Positions 1 through 11,947 of a stretch of DNA of 64,000 bases are shown one piece after another. Source of the DNA: Coriaria nepalensis (taxonomy: Eukaryota > Streptophyta > Magnoliopsida > Cucurbitales > Coriariaceae); the NCBI GenBank assembly GCA_027186245.1, contig CP114497.1, forward strand, positions 8,811,501 to 8,875,500. The letters are read 5' to 3'. Position numbers and translations under genes: made by a program. The notes under the pieces were generated by a model that did not search any database, was not told the DNA's origin, and was given only the letters and a program-made list of their open reading frames with translations. The first letter of the stretch is position 1. Every line of letters begins with the position of its first letter.

Positions 1-739
1 TTTAACCAAAACCCTAGTAACAATAGCTTGATAATCTTCTTCTCTAATTATCCCTAATCTCGCCAAGCAATACAACCCAGGAAGCAAAATTTGTCTCGTG
101 GCCAGTACCATAGTCTATGCGGCTTGCATTCCCGAAGCTATCGGTAAAGTATGGAACGATTTCAACGGTCGCAGATAGGAGATCGTCGGGAAGGAAACGT
201 ACCATGAGCGAATCTGCTTCTTCCACCAATCGATCGTTCCAGGTACGATAAGAAACGTTCCCATATCGAGAAGGTTGTTGAGCGGGAGGGATTTCATCAA
301 TCCAGCGAATTAGGGTTTGGAGAATCGAAACGATTGTTTCAGCGGTGTCGAATTGGTGGCATTGATGGGAAATTGTATGGCCGCGAATAGAGTCAGAGAG
401 AGCGACGACAAATTCGAGGAAGTTATGCCCGGAATCGGAGTCCTGAAATCGGCGGATATCTTCAGGCGATTGGATTTTCTTAAAGGGTGGTTGGAAAGAG
501 TAAGGAGGTGAAATTAGTGAAACCTTTTGAGATTGAGGAACGGAAGCGCTGTTGTTCGGTGGAAGGTTAATGGCTGGCGCTCTGATCGGACGGTAGGTAG
601 GAGGTGGTGAAATTTCCTACCAAGAATCCGGTGATGCAGCGAAGGTGGTTGGGAGGCCGCATTTTCCGCAGGTTTTGGATGCTGGCGAGGTGGAGAACGG
701 TGGCGATTGCGGGCATTCTAGTTGATCCTGCGGCTCCAT
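1..739 (-). pseudogene. PTPA: Disrupted PTPA (PP2A phosphatase activator) copy, partial
   Basis: PTPA is a peptidyl-prolyl isomerase that activates protein phosphatase 2A. Read leftward from ATG 739-737, the translation has an N-terminal KCGLPTTF block, a TYRPIRAPAINLPP block, then PEDIRRFQDSDSGHNF, RYGNVSYRTWNDRL and the family hallmark VPYFTDSFGNASRIDYGTGH. Two lesions break it. A TAG stop at 617-619 sits between two conserved blocks that are in the same frame. Near 76-78 a GGG run has one extra G, after which the homologous sequence (LYCLARLGIIREEDYQ) continues in another frame. The gene runs off the left edge. No intron is visible in about 740 bp. The EXO gene lies just upstream, as I recall for the Arabidopsis PTPA locus, so this may be the decayed syntenic gene rather than a retrocopy. 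A base-call error in the GGG run is possible, but it would not explain the TAG. Confidence 0.8.
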
Positions 740-2089
740 TTTTGCTTGCTTGAGAAAGTTCCGAGTCTGTAAAGTCAAATTTTTGTTCTTATCTAGCTTA
801 AGGAAGAAGAAAAAGTTCAATTTTATCCCGACTCATAATGGGCAATATACAATCCGGGCCCATATATGCTGCAGATCATACTTATGTTGGGCTGATTTAA
901 GTTCAATGCCCAATATTCCCTCTTTGAGCCCAACTCTGTTAGACTGTTATCGGTGGCAAATTCGAAATCATGTGCTGCACAAATTGGAAAGGTTAATTTT
1001 CTCTTTTATTAAATGAATTAATTTATTTTATTTAAAATTATTATTAAATAATGGTAAGTAACTTTTTATTACTTTAATCAAAATCATTAAATTCTCTTAT
1101 TTAAGATTCAATGATTTAAAGTTAGACATATTAACTCATTTGACAAAATGAAATATTAGCTATCAAACCCTGTTGCACACACGCTCATTGTTTTCTTAGA
1201 AGAAGCCGATCCATGATAATATGACCATTATAAGCTATTTGGGTAAATATTTTGAAATATATTTCGTATTTTAAAACATATTTTAACGACGTGTTACGAT
1301 TTTAAGAATATAAATAAATATGTTAAATCATGTCGAATTTTATCTTTTAATTAAATTTTAATAATTATATAAAATACCTTTAAAATTTTAAAAATTATAT
1401 TTTATATTCTCTTCCTAATAAAGTGGCGTCGCCTTCATCGCAGAAAAAAAAATTGGGCTTCGAGCTTTATTAATAGAGTTCGATACTCTTTTTTTTTTTT
1501 ATTCTGATAGCAGAACGATAATAATAAAAAATTAAAGAAGAAACTTATAATATAATTTTTAAATTTTTATAATTATTTTTATAATTATTAACATTTAAAA
1601 TATTTTATTATAATAAATTAAATCATATCTATTAAAAATATATATTTTTTAAAATACATTATAAGATTGCTAATCGAATAGGACCTAAGTCTAAAAACCT
1701 TGCTTCCAGTGGGACCCACGAAATCTTATTCGTCAAATAGGGAATCACATTCGTGGGCCTCATGTCACATATAAATTTAAATATAAAGTAAATAAATATG
1801 TTATTTAAAAAAATGATATATATGTTGGATTGGTATTTTAACTTATGAGTATTCAATACACATCGTCCCATGCATTCTTATTAAAGAAAAACATATAAGA
1901 AATATTGAAATCGGACAGAGAAGATGTATATAAAGTATAAACCCATCATTAAAATCATTAATGTATATTATGTGTAAACAAATTTTTGCCCAAATAATAT
2001 TAAACAAAAAATAAAATAAGTATACGTGTAAATAATTTCACTTTTTATCTGTCACGACGGAGACCAAAACGCGACCACCACCAGGCTTT
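740..2089. other. Intergenic spacer, AT-rich
   Basis: I see no gene in this 1.35 kb between the PTPA remnant and the first EXORDIUM gene. It is mostly A+T with short homopolymers (for example T-rich near 1490-1500). It should include the 3' UTR of the minus-strand EXORDIUM gene that ends at 2090. Confidence 0.6.
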
Positions 2090-3013
2090 CTAAACTAGTG
2101 GTTTACAAGCGGACGTTGGCGGATCCCAAACAGCCGGCAATAAGTATTTGCGTCCATTAACGCCATAAGCATTATAACTAGCTTTTGTTCTTTTGTCCAC
2201 CAAAACTTTACCCGGGTAACCCGGAAAAGACCCAGATCCGAACATACCAGTGCATGCGCTCACAGCCTCCAGTGAACCTTCAGCTGGACCCTGATAATAC
2301 CCGTTATCAAACGGGTTCGTAACGGCTCCCGCCAAAACCGTCGCCAGGTTAATAATCATTCCGTCGACCCCAACGTCGCCGTTTGGTGCGACTAACACTG
2401 GGTCTTGTGGGCCGAACAAGGGCTTTGCAAAAGGCCACGCGCATTGGCCCGCACACTGAGTGGCTGGGTTACCGACCCAAAGGTAAACGAACTTGCTGCT
2501 CCCGCGTGGCCCCGCTACTGCGTGGGTCCCACACTCGCTCATGCAGAAACCGTCGACGCTTACGTCAGCGGATGTTAGGACGACGTTGATGACGTTGTGC
2601 TTGGTGTCCGCTTTCCTCGCCAAGCGTGCGATTTGACGGTAGTCTAGTAATTTCCAAGCGGTGTTCTTCGCCACGAGGATCTGTTTCTTTACGACGACCT
2701 TACGTGGACCGCCTTTGTACTTGTTGATGATTTCCCACCACGAGGAGACCGAGGGCTTCGCGGTCTTTTTGGCGTTGAGAGATTTGAAAAAGTCGACAAT
2801 CACGGAGCGTTGGATCGGGGTGAACTTGCCGTACCATATGAGATTAACGTTGATGGTGCCGTTGAGGAGTGGGCCATTATGGTACTTGAGCACAACCTGC
2901 GGCGTCGGGACGAGGGCAAGCTTACGTGGCAAAACGGCGGCGGAAGGAAGTGGGAAAGAGAAGAGACAGAATAGGGAGGCTAAAATGGTAAAATTGTAGA
3001 TTAGAGAACCCAT
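2090..3013 (-). CDS. EXORDIUM-like protein (phosphate-induced protein 1 family), copy 1
   Basis: Encodes 307 aa with no intron. The family (PF04674, PHI-1/EXORDIUM) consists of secreted apoplastic proteins tied to brassinosteroid- and carbon-dependent growth; the biochemical activity is unknown. The start at 3013 was chosen because it is followed directly by a hydrophobic signal peptide (about residues 5-27) and lies 80 bp below a TATA box; the open frame extends 65 codons further upstream without family similarity. Family blocks visible are KYHNGPLL, NLIWYGKF, SSWWEIINKY, GFCMSECGTHA, WVGNPATQC, GQCAWPF, DGMIINLATVLAG, NGYYQGP and GRKYLLPAVWDP. Compared with the other two copies it has diverged at usually fixed sites, for example TQCAGQC where they have TQCPGQC, and ACTGMFGSGSF where they have ACPGV.GKGAY. 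It is the copy nearest the PTPA remnant. Confidence 0.93.
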   Translation of the reverse strand: MGSLIYNFTILASLFCLFSFPLPSAAVLPRKLALVPTPQVVLKYHNGPLLNGTINVNLIWYGKFTPIQRSVIVDFFKSLNAKKTAKPSVSSWWEIINKYKGGPRKVVVKKQILVAKNTAWKLLDYRQIARLARKADTKHNVINVVLTSADVSVDGFCMSECGTHAVAGPRGSSKFVYLWVGNPATQCAGQCAWPFAKPLFGPQDPVLVAPNGDVGVDGMIINLATVLAGAVTNPFDNGYYQGPAEGSLEAVSACTGMFGSGSFPGYPGKVLVDKRTKASYNAYGVNGRKYLLPAVWDPPTSACKPLV

Positions 3014-3092
3014 GAGAACAATGCTGTTTTTTTTCTTTTCCGATGAATTGAGTTTTTTGATGATGGGAAGAAAGAGTTTGTAGGGGGGGAAA

Positions 3093-3100
3093 TTTATATA
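3093..3100 (-). promoter_or_regulatory. TATA box of EXORDIUM copy 1
   Basis: TATATAAA on the minus strand, about 80 bp upstream of the chosen ATG at 3013. This leaves room for a short 5' UTR and supports that start over the upstream in-frame codons. Confidence 0.6.
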
Positions 3101-4557
3101 CAAGGAGGGTTGGGAGACAGCTGGCAAAGAGAGTGAGTGGGAGACATGTTGTCTTGAAGGTTTCAGCCAAGCCGATCGGGTTTGACCCACGAGGTTGTCT
3201 TCGGCCAAGCGCGTCCGACGGCTTTCAGCCCTTGTTGTTGGATTGGTCTAAATAGTGGTTTCAACTTTCAAGTATGGTGTTTCTCGGAAGGATCCGGTTG
3301 AGGGTCTCTTACGCCTATATATATCCATTCCTTGGAGTTTGGCCGCTATTCTATACGTAATTCTGATTTTTCGTCCTTAAAATTCTATTTTCGTGTCAAA
3401 TTAGTCCTTAATGTTATTAAATGAACTTAAAGACTTTTACGAGCAACTAATTGTGCATTGTTAACGATCATTTACACTTAATTCATTACATTTTAAAATA
3501 TCTATTTCAACCCCGAATATTGTACCCTTTGTGATTATAGTATTCTTAAATAACAAACTCATTCGATATATCATTTTTAAGCGATAAATAAGCAAATACA
3601 AATTATAGTGAATATATGAGATGAAGTATATTGCCATGGGTAAACAACATTGAAAATGAAAAAAGAAAATTCACAGATAAATTATTAATTTGAATGTATT
3701 TCTGATGCACATGATATTATGAAACTGATACATAAACACAAATTTTATAGATGAGCATAAATCATCCGATTCAACGGATCCGGCTTGAATCAGTTGGATG
3801 AGAAAAATAAAAATACACATCAGATCGGATAGTCTGCTCATGTCTGCTCAAAATAGAGTCGGAATTTCGAATAACGATCATATCGGATATCCGATCATAT
3901 GATTTTATTACCTTTTTTTTTCCCTTACAATCAAGCTTATTAGACCAATTCGAGAGCTTCTTCCCATTTATGGAAGGAAATCAGTCCACTCATCATCAAT
4001 CAGAGCAATCATCTCCAGAATGCAAGCAGTTAAACCCACAAGGAAAAACTACAAATATGGCAATTCTACCTGCTTGAGTTGTCTGACTTAATTCCTCATA
4101 GCATTAGTCAAATACTTAAAAAGAAAAAAAAAATATTGTTTCCTTACGTATAAATTTTCTTACCGTTGCTAGCTTGCCTATTTACTCATATTTTAATTCC
4201 TCGTTATACAGATATTCAATCTGTTTAGGATAGATTTCAAATGAGCGTCGCATTAGATAAATTTCGGATCGGATGAGATCTGATCCTATTCGACTTATAC
4301 TCATCCCTAACACATTCTTACTCAAAAAAAAAAAAAAAAAAATCTCAAAATTGCATCTCTTAATTAATAATACGAAAGCGATGAATACTTACTTTATTAA
4401 TAATTGGCCTGTCTCATGAACACGCTGCTACTACTTATTATAAGCTTAATATTAATGCTTATTTGAGTCATAAACTTTGAACTTATGCTTAGATTTAGTG
4501 ATATGAATATTTAATATATATTCCAAAGTATGAAGGACTCATGATCAACATCTGTGT

Positions 4558-4594
<37 letters not shown>

Positions 4595-5910
4595 ACGAAT
4601 AATTATTCTTATACAATCATTAATATCTGAATATAATTATATATATCAACATCAAACAATTATTTTCTACAAATTTAAACAATCAAGTTGGAACCATATA
4701 ATTTCATATTGCCTGCCGTCTTAATCGTTTAGCTAGCTAGCTAGCTAGGTTTGGTGCCCACTGGATTGAGTTTTGATTATAAACTAACTATTTATTAAAC
4801 CTATCCAACAAGATTAGAATTGAAATGGTAAACAGCTACTCGACCAATCTAACTAATGATTATTATTTTAAAAAAAATTAAAATTAAAATAAAAGAAAAG
4901 GCTGCTTATACTTCATTATTTGTGTCACCAGCTGGTTTAAATTGGCCCCCCAACCTCTCCACATCTATTATTATTATTATTAAAAAAAAAAAAAAATTCC
5001 CTAAGGTTTTATATTAGAGAGTATATATGGAAATTAATAATGAGATACTTTATTTTAAAATATTGTCATATGATATGTTAATTACATGCAATGTGTTACA
5101 CAATATATAGTTTCATATTCGCTACCTACATTATATTAAAAACGATTTTATTCCATGCTTGTTGGATCTCTTTAGTTTCCATGCTTGTTGGAAATATTAA
5201 ATAAGTAAAAATATTATTTTTCCCATTTTCACATTCCAACGTTCCCTTCCATTTTCCTTCTAAGAAATTCACGAGAGTTCTACTTCATAATTCATATCCA
5301 AGAGGCTAAGGCCTGGGTTCGATCTGACGCCGCTGCAGAAGGGGAGTATCCAAATTTTTTGGGTTCTATCCTCTTCTTCCCAAAGAAGGAGATCAAACCA
5401 GACCGTTTGATTATTATTATTTTTATTTTTTATTGGGATATGTCTCGTTGGCCGGCAAAATTAAACCAAAAGTGATAAAGATTGGATCTATATCTTCGGG
5501 TAGGCCAAAAAATAAATAAATAAGAAATGTAAATTTTTATTATTAAAAAATAAAGGTATATAAAAATATAATTTTATTAAAAAAAATATTTTCATTTTTT
5601 TTTTTTTTATAAAATTTTAATATACTAAAACGCAAGTATTAGTTTTAGCAAATTTTGAGAGGGAGTATTTAAACTAAAATGTTCATATTTTTTTAAGTAA
5701 ATGACAAATAACGTATAGTTGTCAAATATTGAATTGGATATGTACATTAATGATACGTGCTTGTACCATATTATATATTTACATTATTCTCAACACCTGT
5801 TACAGAATCAAGTCGTAACACTCAAATTATTAACCATAACCTCTGATCACTCTATTCTCTAAAAAATAAAAAATAAAATCCAAATGTATTTACAAATTTC
5901 CCGCGCTCTC
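3101..5910. other. Intergenic spacer with simple repeats
   Basis: No supported gene in about 2.8 kb. It holds a (TA)n tract at about 4560-4590, an (AGCT)n tract at about 4733-4748 and poly-A runs at about 4325-4342 and 4981-4996. Stretches rich in GGATCGGAT-like words (3760-3900, 4255-4310) may be decayed transposon sequence, but I cannot assign a family. Confidence 0.5.
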
Positions 5911-6912
5911 TCAAACCAGAGTGTAGCAAATAGCCGTTGCCGGATCCATCAAAGCAGGCATCAAATACTTCCTTCCATTACACCCATACGCATTAAAGCT
6001 CGCCCCTGTCGTCCTATCCATCAGCATCGACCCTGGAAATCCTGGATATGCCCCTTTCCCGAACACTCCCGGACAAGCCGAAGCCGCTTCTAACGGCTTC
6101 TCTTGTGGGCCCTGGAAATACCCATTTCCAAATGGGTTCGTCACCGTTCCCGCCAAAAGAGCAGCTAGATTGATCACCATCCCGTCTATGCCCACATCGC
6201 TGTTTGGAGGGACCAATGGCCGAGCCTGTGGCCCGTACCGTGGCTGGTGAAACGGCCACGTGCATTGACCAGGACACTGCGTTTCAGAATCACCAACCCA
6301 AATGTAAGGCAGCTTAGGGAAGTTAAGGCTCTTTCCTCTCTGTGTAGGGGCAGTAACGTTCATTGCGTGTGATCCGTGTTTACCGCAACGGTTGAAACAA
6401 AATCCTTCAACAGCGACGTCAAATGTCGTTAGAACGATGTTTATGGCGTTTCGGTTCCCTCCTCTTGACGCCAGCTGTTCGATTTGTTCGTCGGTTAGTT
6501 TTTTACCTAGGGAGTAACCCTCGTCGAGGATTTGCTGGCCCAATGAGAAGGTGACATGTGTCGAATTGGTAATGTTTGCATGTTGGTGGTATTTTTCCAC
6601 GTGTTTCCACCACGTTGCAACGGAGGGTTGGGCCAGGGTGGACCGGAGGGGGGAGAGAGAGTCGAAGAAATCGGTTATGATGGCTCGATGGGCCGGTTCG
6701 AACTTTCCGTACCAGATGAGGTTGATGGAGATGTTTCCGGTGAGGAGTGGACCGTTGTGGTATTCGAAATGGATTGAATGTGGAGCCGGGGAGGGTGGAG
6801 ATGCGGTGAGGTGTGGATGGGGGATATGCCGAGATGCCGTGGTGAAGATGGAAAGGTGGGCGAGGTTAAGGAGGAGGAGGAGATGGGCGGAGGTAGAGGA
6901 AGTTCCCGCCAT
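5911..6912 (-). CDS. EXORDIUM-like protein, copy 2
   Basis: Encodes 333 aa with no intron. An N-terminal signal peptide with a leucine-rich core (about residues 8-26) is followed by a proline-rich stretch, then the PF04674 domain: FEYHNGPLL, NLIWYGKFEP, ATWWKHVEKY, LGQQILDEGYSLGK, INIVLTTFDVAVEGFC, CGKHGSHA, WVGDSETQCPGQC, DGMVINLAALLAG, NPFGNGYFQGP and GRKYLMPALMDP. The ILDEGYSLGK-L block makes it the closest of the three to the EXO/EXL1 type as I remember it. It is expected to be secreted to the cell wall and to influence cell expansion. It is in the same orientation as copy 1, 2.9 kb away. Protein differences between the three copies are large, so they are old duplicates. Confidence 0.93.
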   Translation of the reverse strand: MAGTSSTSAHLLLLLNLAHLSIFTTASRHIPHPHLTASPPSPAPHSIHFEYHNGPLLTGNISINLIWYGKFEPAHRAIITDFFDSLSPLRSTLAQPSVATWWKHVEKYHQHANITNSTHVTFSLGQQILDEGYSLGKKLTDEQIEQLASRGGNRNAINIVLTTFDVAVEGFCFNRCGKHGSHAMNVTAPTQRGKSLNFPKLPYIWVGDSETQCPGQCTWPFHQPRYGPQARPLVPPNSDVGIDGMVINLAALLAGTVTNPFGNGYFQGPQEKPLEAASACPGVFGKGAYPGFPGSMLMDRTTGASFNAYGCNGRKYLMPALMDPATAICYTLV

Positions 6913-9900
6913 GATGATTGATTTTCGATGTTAATGTTGGCGTTGTTGTTGTGTTTTGAGTGAATGAAGAGGATACAAATAGGATGTGGAAATGAGAGAG
7001 AAGAGGGGTAGAGAGAGATTTTTGGGGAAGAGGGGTTGAAATTACGAAGTGAGAAATAGAAAAAGGGAAGGACTGAAGGAGCTTTTTTGGGGAATTAGAG
7101 AACTCGAAGAAAGAAAAAACTGATTTTAGAGTTGACTTCTATGAGGTTTCCACGTGGGCTTGTTGATTTTGTTTTGACTTCTTGCATTGTGAGTGAGTGT
7201 CATGAGACGATTTTTTGATATGCACATAAAATTGAGTACTTCATTGTAAGTAATTTTGTAAGAAAAAATTAGGCCAAGTCACTTAATTATATATTTTAAA
7301 TAGGTAGTCAAAAAATTAAATCAGTCGGATCCGTATATAAGTTGGATGGAATCCAAATCCGAATCCAAATCCATGACCATATACATATCTATCACGTAGT
7401 TAGGCTATAGCCCAACTCGGACCATCTTCCGGCTCCAAGGATATGTCCAAACTTACTTAAGAGTTCAGTTAAAACATCAGCAGCAGCAGCAACAACAACA
7501 ACCAAAAGATAAGAACAACTAAACTCCGAAATGAAGTAGGTAACTAGGTGAAGCTAGTAGGTAGAGAGTCAAATTCAATGAATGTATAGCTCTCTCGTCA
7601 TATTCTCTATCACAAGCACATAAATTCACGGGTCTCAACGTTATCCACAAGATTAAGCTAGATAGTAGAATCTTCATTCACGAGACTGATCGATGCTCAC
7701 AAGAATTAATAACTTGGCTAATTAGATTGTTAATTAGTTAATAATCAATCAACTAATTGTAATGCAGAAACATTTAGGAAGGAGTGGGTACTAGGTAGTG
7801 CCTACTATGTTCACGAGGCTACCAATATTTGACCTCCGAGGAACACGACGACAGAGTATAAGGCTGAAGACCCTTCTAATTCTAGTTAGTTGCAATTTGG
7901 ACAAGTTATTTTGACGAATGTTTAGCTTTTTAATATGGTTGGTATATATACAGTAATGTTGAATCTACATTTTTGAACCGTTTAAACTATTATATTCTTA
8001 CACTAGCAGGCAGTTAGCTAGCGAAACTGTTATCCATTAGTTTGATTGATACGTTCGTATACGAGTAGTCATGACTTTATTTGTAAGAGTCTTAATCAGA
8101 TCAAGCTTTATGTTCGATCATATTTGAAAAACTTTTATTTTTTATTGATCAGCCTCTCACATAGTATTCAAATCCAATTATGACCAATTAATGAGGTTTT
8201 GAGTAGGTCATCCCTTTTTTTATTTAATAAACATAAAATTTGGTTTGCATATACAGATATCCTATTAGGGATAAGTCGGGTATTTTTTTTTATATTTTTT
8301 TAATGAATTAAATAAATAAATAAAGGATGTAATGATAATTTGAGAATATAATATTTTTTTTTTTATCGAATACAAATTTATGAAGTTTGATATATAAGTG
8401 ATTTGAATCATTCTTTTTATTACTAATTATATAATTTAGTGTTTGAAGTCTATATCTTTTTTATATAATATGAAAATTATATTCAATTATGATAAATTAA
8501 TCACCATATATACTTCATGATATTTATAAAAAAGTAACGTATAAGTTAAAAATTATTCTCACATCAGATATAACATGTAGATAATAATGTACCACATCGA
8601 TAAACTTAAATACTTTAACAAAAACACTTATAATCAAGATGGACATCTTGACTAATTGTCAACTATTTTAAAGTTTAAAAGTATAAATTTCTATATAATA
8701 TCAAAAGTAAGAATCACATATTATATAATATCTACATATACTCCTGTAATCGATCTATATATATATATATTTATTTACATATTATATATGAAAAAATATG
8801 TTAAAAACACCGTACGACATTATAAACAAAATGCTTGAAATATATACCAAATGAGAAATATAGATCTCTCCACTAATTATTAATAATTAGTTATGACTTA
8901 AAATTGATTCATAATATCCTAGTTCCCCATGCATAATACTCTTATCTCACCCATATATGAACTCAAAATCACGCCAGGAAACCAATATTTGAACGATGCC
9001 TATAAAATAAATAAATGAAAGCTATCAAAAGCATTTAACCTCTGAAGATCTCAAGAGATGTGCAAGGATAAGAATCACATATGGCTCGTAAAAATTTGAA
9101 AGTGTGAGCTCATAAGTCCTTAGCTGTCTCAACTACCGAACCGCTGGGGATTTGTAATATACTCTAATGACTCCAAGAGTACAGACTCCGAACGGTATTG
9201 ATGGAGCCATATCATCAAAAATGTTCGGGATTACTCTCATCCTCATGTAGTATTAAAATGCTTCATATTAATCCAACTTAATTAAATCTCACAACTATGA
9301 GGATCACGTGTTGGATTAACGAGAGATGAATTTGACTTTAAATCATGTCATGTTCATTTTGCGTGTCTCCTTGTCGATCATACCGTATGATCATTAACTT
9401 CTATAATGATCAAATAATAGCTTAAATGAGTTGCACCCTTCACGGGTATTGCCCTAATTAATCCCACCATATACTGATTGATATACACCACTTCTTAGCT
9501 TCCCGGAAGGCCTGACCTACCCTTATATAATGAAGGTGTCTTTAAAAAAAATAAAAAAAGAGCTAATATCGATGAATTTCAGACAGGACAATACATATCC
9601 AGGCTGTCTTGTAGCCTCTAGAGTTTCATATGTGTCCCCATTCTTGCAAACATGGCGACCATCCTCAGTCGTATGCACGGTGATCCTCTCATAATATACA
9701 ATAGTTGAACTAATTAAATTTGATTTTTTGCATTATATCTCAAGTATCCGTTCAATCGAAACTAATCTACTTCCATCTCGATTTTATCTAATAAAATGAT
9801 ATCACCTAACTTGATCTACTCTCTAAAAATAAAAATAAAAAGAAAGGAAAATGAAAAATGAAAAAAAGTCGGTAATTATGTTTATAAGAAATAGGATCTC

Positions 9901-10915
9901 GTGCATGGTTATTGTACTATATATACTTGGGGCATTATCCTTTAAAATTGCTTAAAGTTGAAGTTTTGGAAGTACCCAAAGATGTTCAAGTGCAATGAAC
10001 TCCTGCATGCATCTCTCTTATTGAGTAAAGTTAAATGCAGGTCTCTTTGGGGCACACACATATTCTTCTCTTCTGCCAAGTTTCGTATACATTTCAAATA
10101 CATATAACATGTAAGAGAATAATTATAATATATGGTCCAGTGTTCATGCATGGATCAGTTCGCCATAACTTTTGTATATAATATGATTTTATCGTTTAAT
10201 GGGGGCCCACGGTATAGGCATCCATGACTTCTATCATTAAGGCCACACCCTGTGGGGCTTACACTACATTTATTGATTCTTTAAGCATTTTTGTGCTGTC
10301 CTTATGTATACATACATGCATTCACTTTGGAATTCTAATTAGCGGGAAAAGTGCATTAGGGGAAATTGAGGATAAATGTGTCCTTATAGTATGAAAGCGA
10401 CAGATTTGTGGTTAGATCCTTACTCAGCTTGTACATTTGTAGGAGTTTTGTGAATTGAGATGCCTTTTTAAGAAAACACAAATAGATGTCATGAGCGGCA
10501 TAATGTCGATCTCTGTAAGCTAATAAGTACTGAAAGAAACTCAAACGCGTACACGCGCAAGACATAGCTTCCACCACCCGGGTGCCTCTGCTTTGACTTT
10601 GATACAAGACTCCTCCCTCCTTTATTTATGCCGAATCTAAACGGTCCTGATTCAAATTCATATTTCAAATTTTCAATGCAATGACATCAGCATAACATGC
10701 TTTCTCTCTACCCACAACATTAAAAACCGTTTAATAAGAGACAGATTGGCTAAGCTAATTTTGATTATGGAAAAAGATAGATCGATTCTCTCCCGTCTCA
10801 ATTTCTCTTGCATTATCTCTCCAAATTCTCGCATGTCATCTCTCTCTCTCTCTCTTCCTCTTCTTTTTCCCCCATTTGAGCTACGAACCTTCCATTCATG
10901 CACCCAATCACCACC
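6913..10915. other. Large spacer between EXORDIUM copies 2 and 3
   Basis: About 4 kb without a supported gene. It contains a (CAG/CAA)n trinucleotide patch at 7470-7503 and long AT-rich tracts (8250-8860). A more base-balanced stretch at about 8990-9530 may be part of an old mobile element; I found no coding similarity or terminal repeats. A short (TC)n tract at 10843-10857 lies in the pyrimidine-rich promoter of copy 3. Confidence 0.5.
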
Positions 10916-10923
10916 TATATATA
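10916..10923 (+). promoter_or_regulatory. TATA box of EXORDIUM copy 3
   Basis: TATATATA followed by CCCC, 86 bp upstream of the ATG at 11009 and downstream of a CT-rich tract. Spacing fits a core promoter with a 50-60 base 5' UTR. Confidence 0.6.
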
Positions 10924-11008
10924 CCCCTTACTCCTCACTTTTTTTTTTTCACTCACAAACGAAACCTCTCTCTAGAAAGCTTCTCATATGACTCTTTAGA
11001 TACTAAAA

Positions 11009-11947
11009 ATGAAGTCATTTGATCAACTTCCCAAAAAAATCCCATTTATTGTTCTTAGTCTCTTAAGCCTTTTAAATATCGCACTCGGAGCAAGAAAGCT
11101 AACTTCTCTCTACAAATCACCACCAACCGTCGTTAAATACCACAACGGCGGTTTGCTGCAAGGAACCGTCGGCGTTTCGATCCTCTGGTACGGAGATTTT
11201 AATCCCACGCAGAAATCCATCGTCTCCGATTTCCTGCTCTCACTCAACCCCAATACCCACAAGTCCCCCGGAAAAACCCCCGCCGTATCAAGGTGGTGGG
11301 CCACCGTCCAAACCTACCTGAAAAAGGCTGGACAGAAAGAGACCCAGATCGTCCTAAAAAACCAATTCTCCGACAAAAACTGCTCTGCCGGAAAATCCTT
11401 GAAACGGTCCCAAATCTCAGAGTTAGCTCACGGAGTCAACTCGAAACCCGGCTGGTTGACTCTGGTCCTCACGTCTCAAGACGTTACGGTAGAAGGCTTT
11501 TGCATGAGCAGCTGCGGATCACACGGATCGGACCCGAAAACGAAATCGGTCTTCATCTGGGTCGGTAACTCGGTGACTCAGTGCCCGGGTCAATGCGCGT
11601 GGCCGTTTCATCAACCCATATACGGACCACAGACCGAGGCACTAGGTGCACCCAACGGGGACGTTGGGATCGATGGCATGATCGTAAATATTGCCAGCCT
11701 TTTGGCGGGGACAGTAACGAACCCGTTTGGAAATGGGTACTTTGTAGGTTCGGATGAAGGCGGTTTGGAAGTAGGTTCGGCTTGTCCAGGCGTGTATGGT
11801 AAGGGAGCGTATCCTGGTTACGCTGGGGAGCTTTTAATTGATGCTAGCTCTGGTGCGAGCTATAACGCGATTGGTCAGAGTGGAAGGAAGTACTTGTTGC
11901 CGTCTTTGTTTGACCCCTCTACTGGTCAGTGCTATACGCTTGTGTAA
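11009..11947 (+). CDS. EXORDIUM-like protein, copy 3
   Basis: Encodes 312 aa with no intron. A signal peptide (about residues 12-27, ending near GARK) leads into the PF04674 domain: KYHNGGLLQG, ILWYGDFNPTQ, SRWWATVQTYL, LVLTSQDVTVEGFCM, CGSHGSD, WVGNSVTQCPGQCAWPF, DGMIVNIASLLAG, NPFGNGYFVG and GRKYLLPSLFDP. The region between residues 105 and 150 differs from copies 1 and 2, and it carries an extra cysteine (KNCSAGK). It is probably secreted. It points away from copies 1 and 2 and is separated from them by 4 kb. A member of the EXL branch is likely, but I cannot fix which one. Confidence 0.93.
   Translation: MKSFDQLPKKIPFIVLSLLSLLNIALGARKLTSLYKSPPTVVKYHNGGLLQGTVGVSILWYGDFNPTQKSIVSDFLLSLNPNTHKSPGKTPAVSRWWATVQTYLKKAGQKETQIVLKNQFSDKNCSAGKSLKRSQISELAHGVNSKPGWLTLVLTSQDVTVEGFCMSSCGSHGSDPKTKSVFIWVGNSVTQCPGQCAWPFHQPIYGPQTEALGAPNGDVGIDGMIVNIASLLAGTVTNPFGNGYFVGSDEGGLEVGSACPGVYGKGAYPGYAGELLIDASSGASYNAIGQSGRKYLLPSLFDPSTGQCYTLV

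Noticed and set aside
2661..2999. 112-codon frame opposite EXORDIUM copy 1
   Set aside because: Mirror frame of a confident gene; no independent evidence.
3014..3208. N-terminal extension of EXORDIUM copy 1 to an upstream start
   Set aside because: It would pass the TATA box and remove the signal peptide from the N terminus; no homology.
5300..5335. GGTTCGATC, a B-box-like word that might mark a SINE or tRNA relic
   Set aside because: No A-box at proper spacing, no cloverleaf and no poly-A or poly-T tail.
10356..10607. 83-codon open frame on the minus strand before EXORDIUM copy 3
   Set aside because: No similarity and located in the promoter area of an intact gene.
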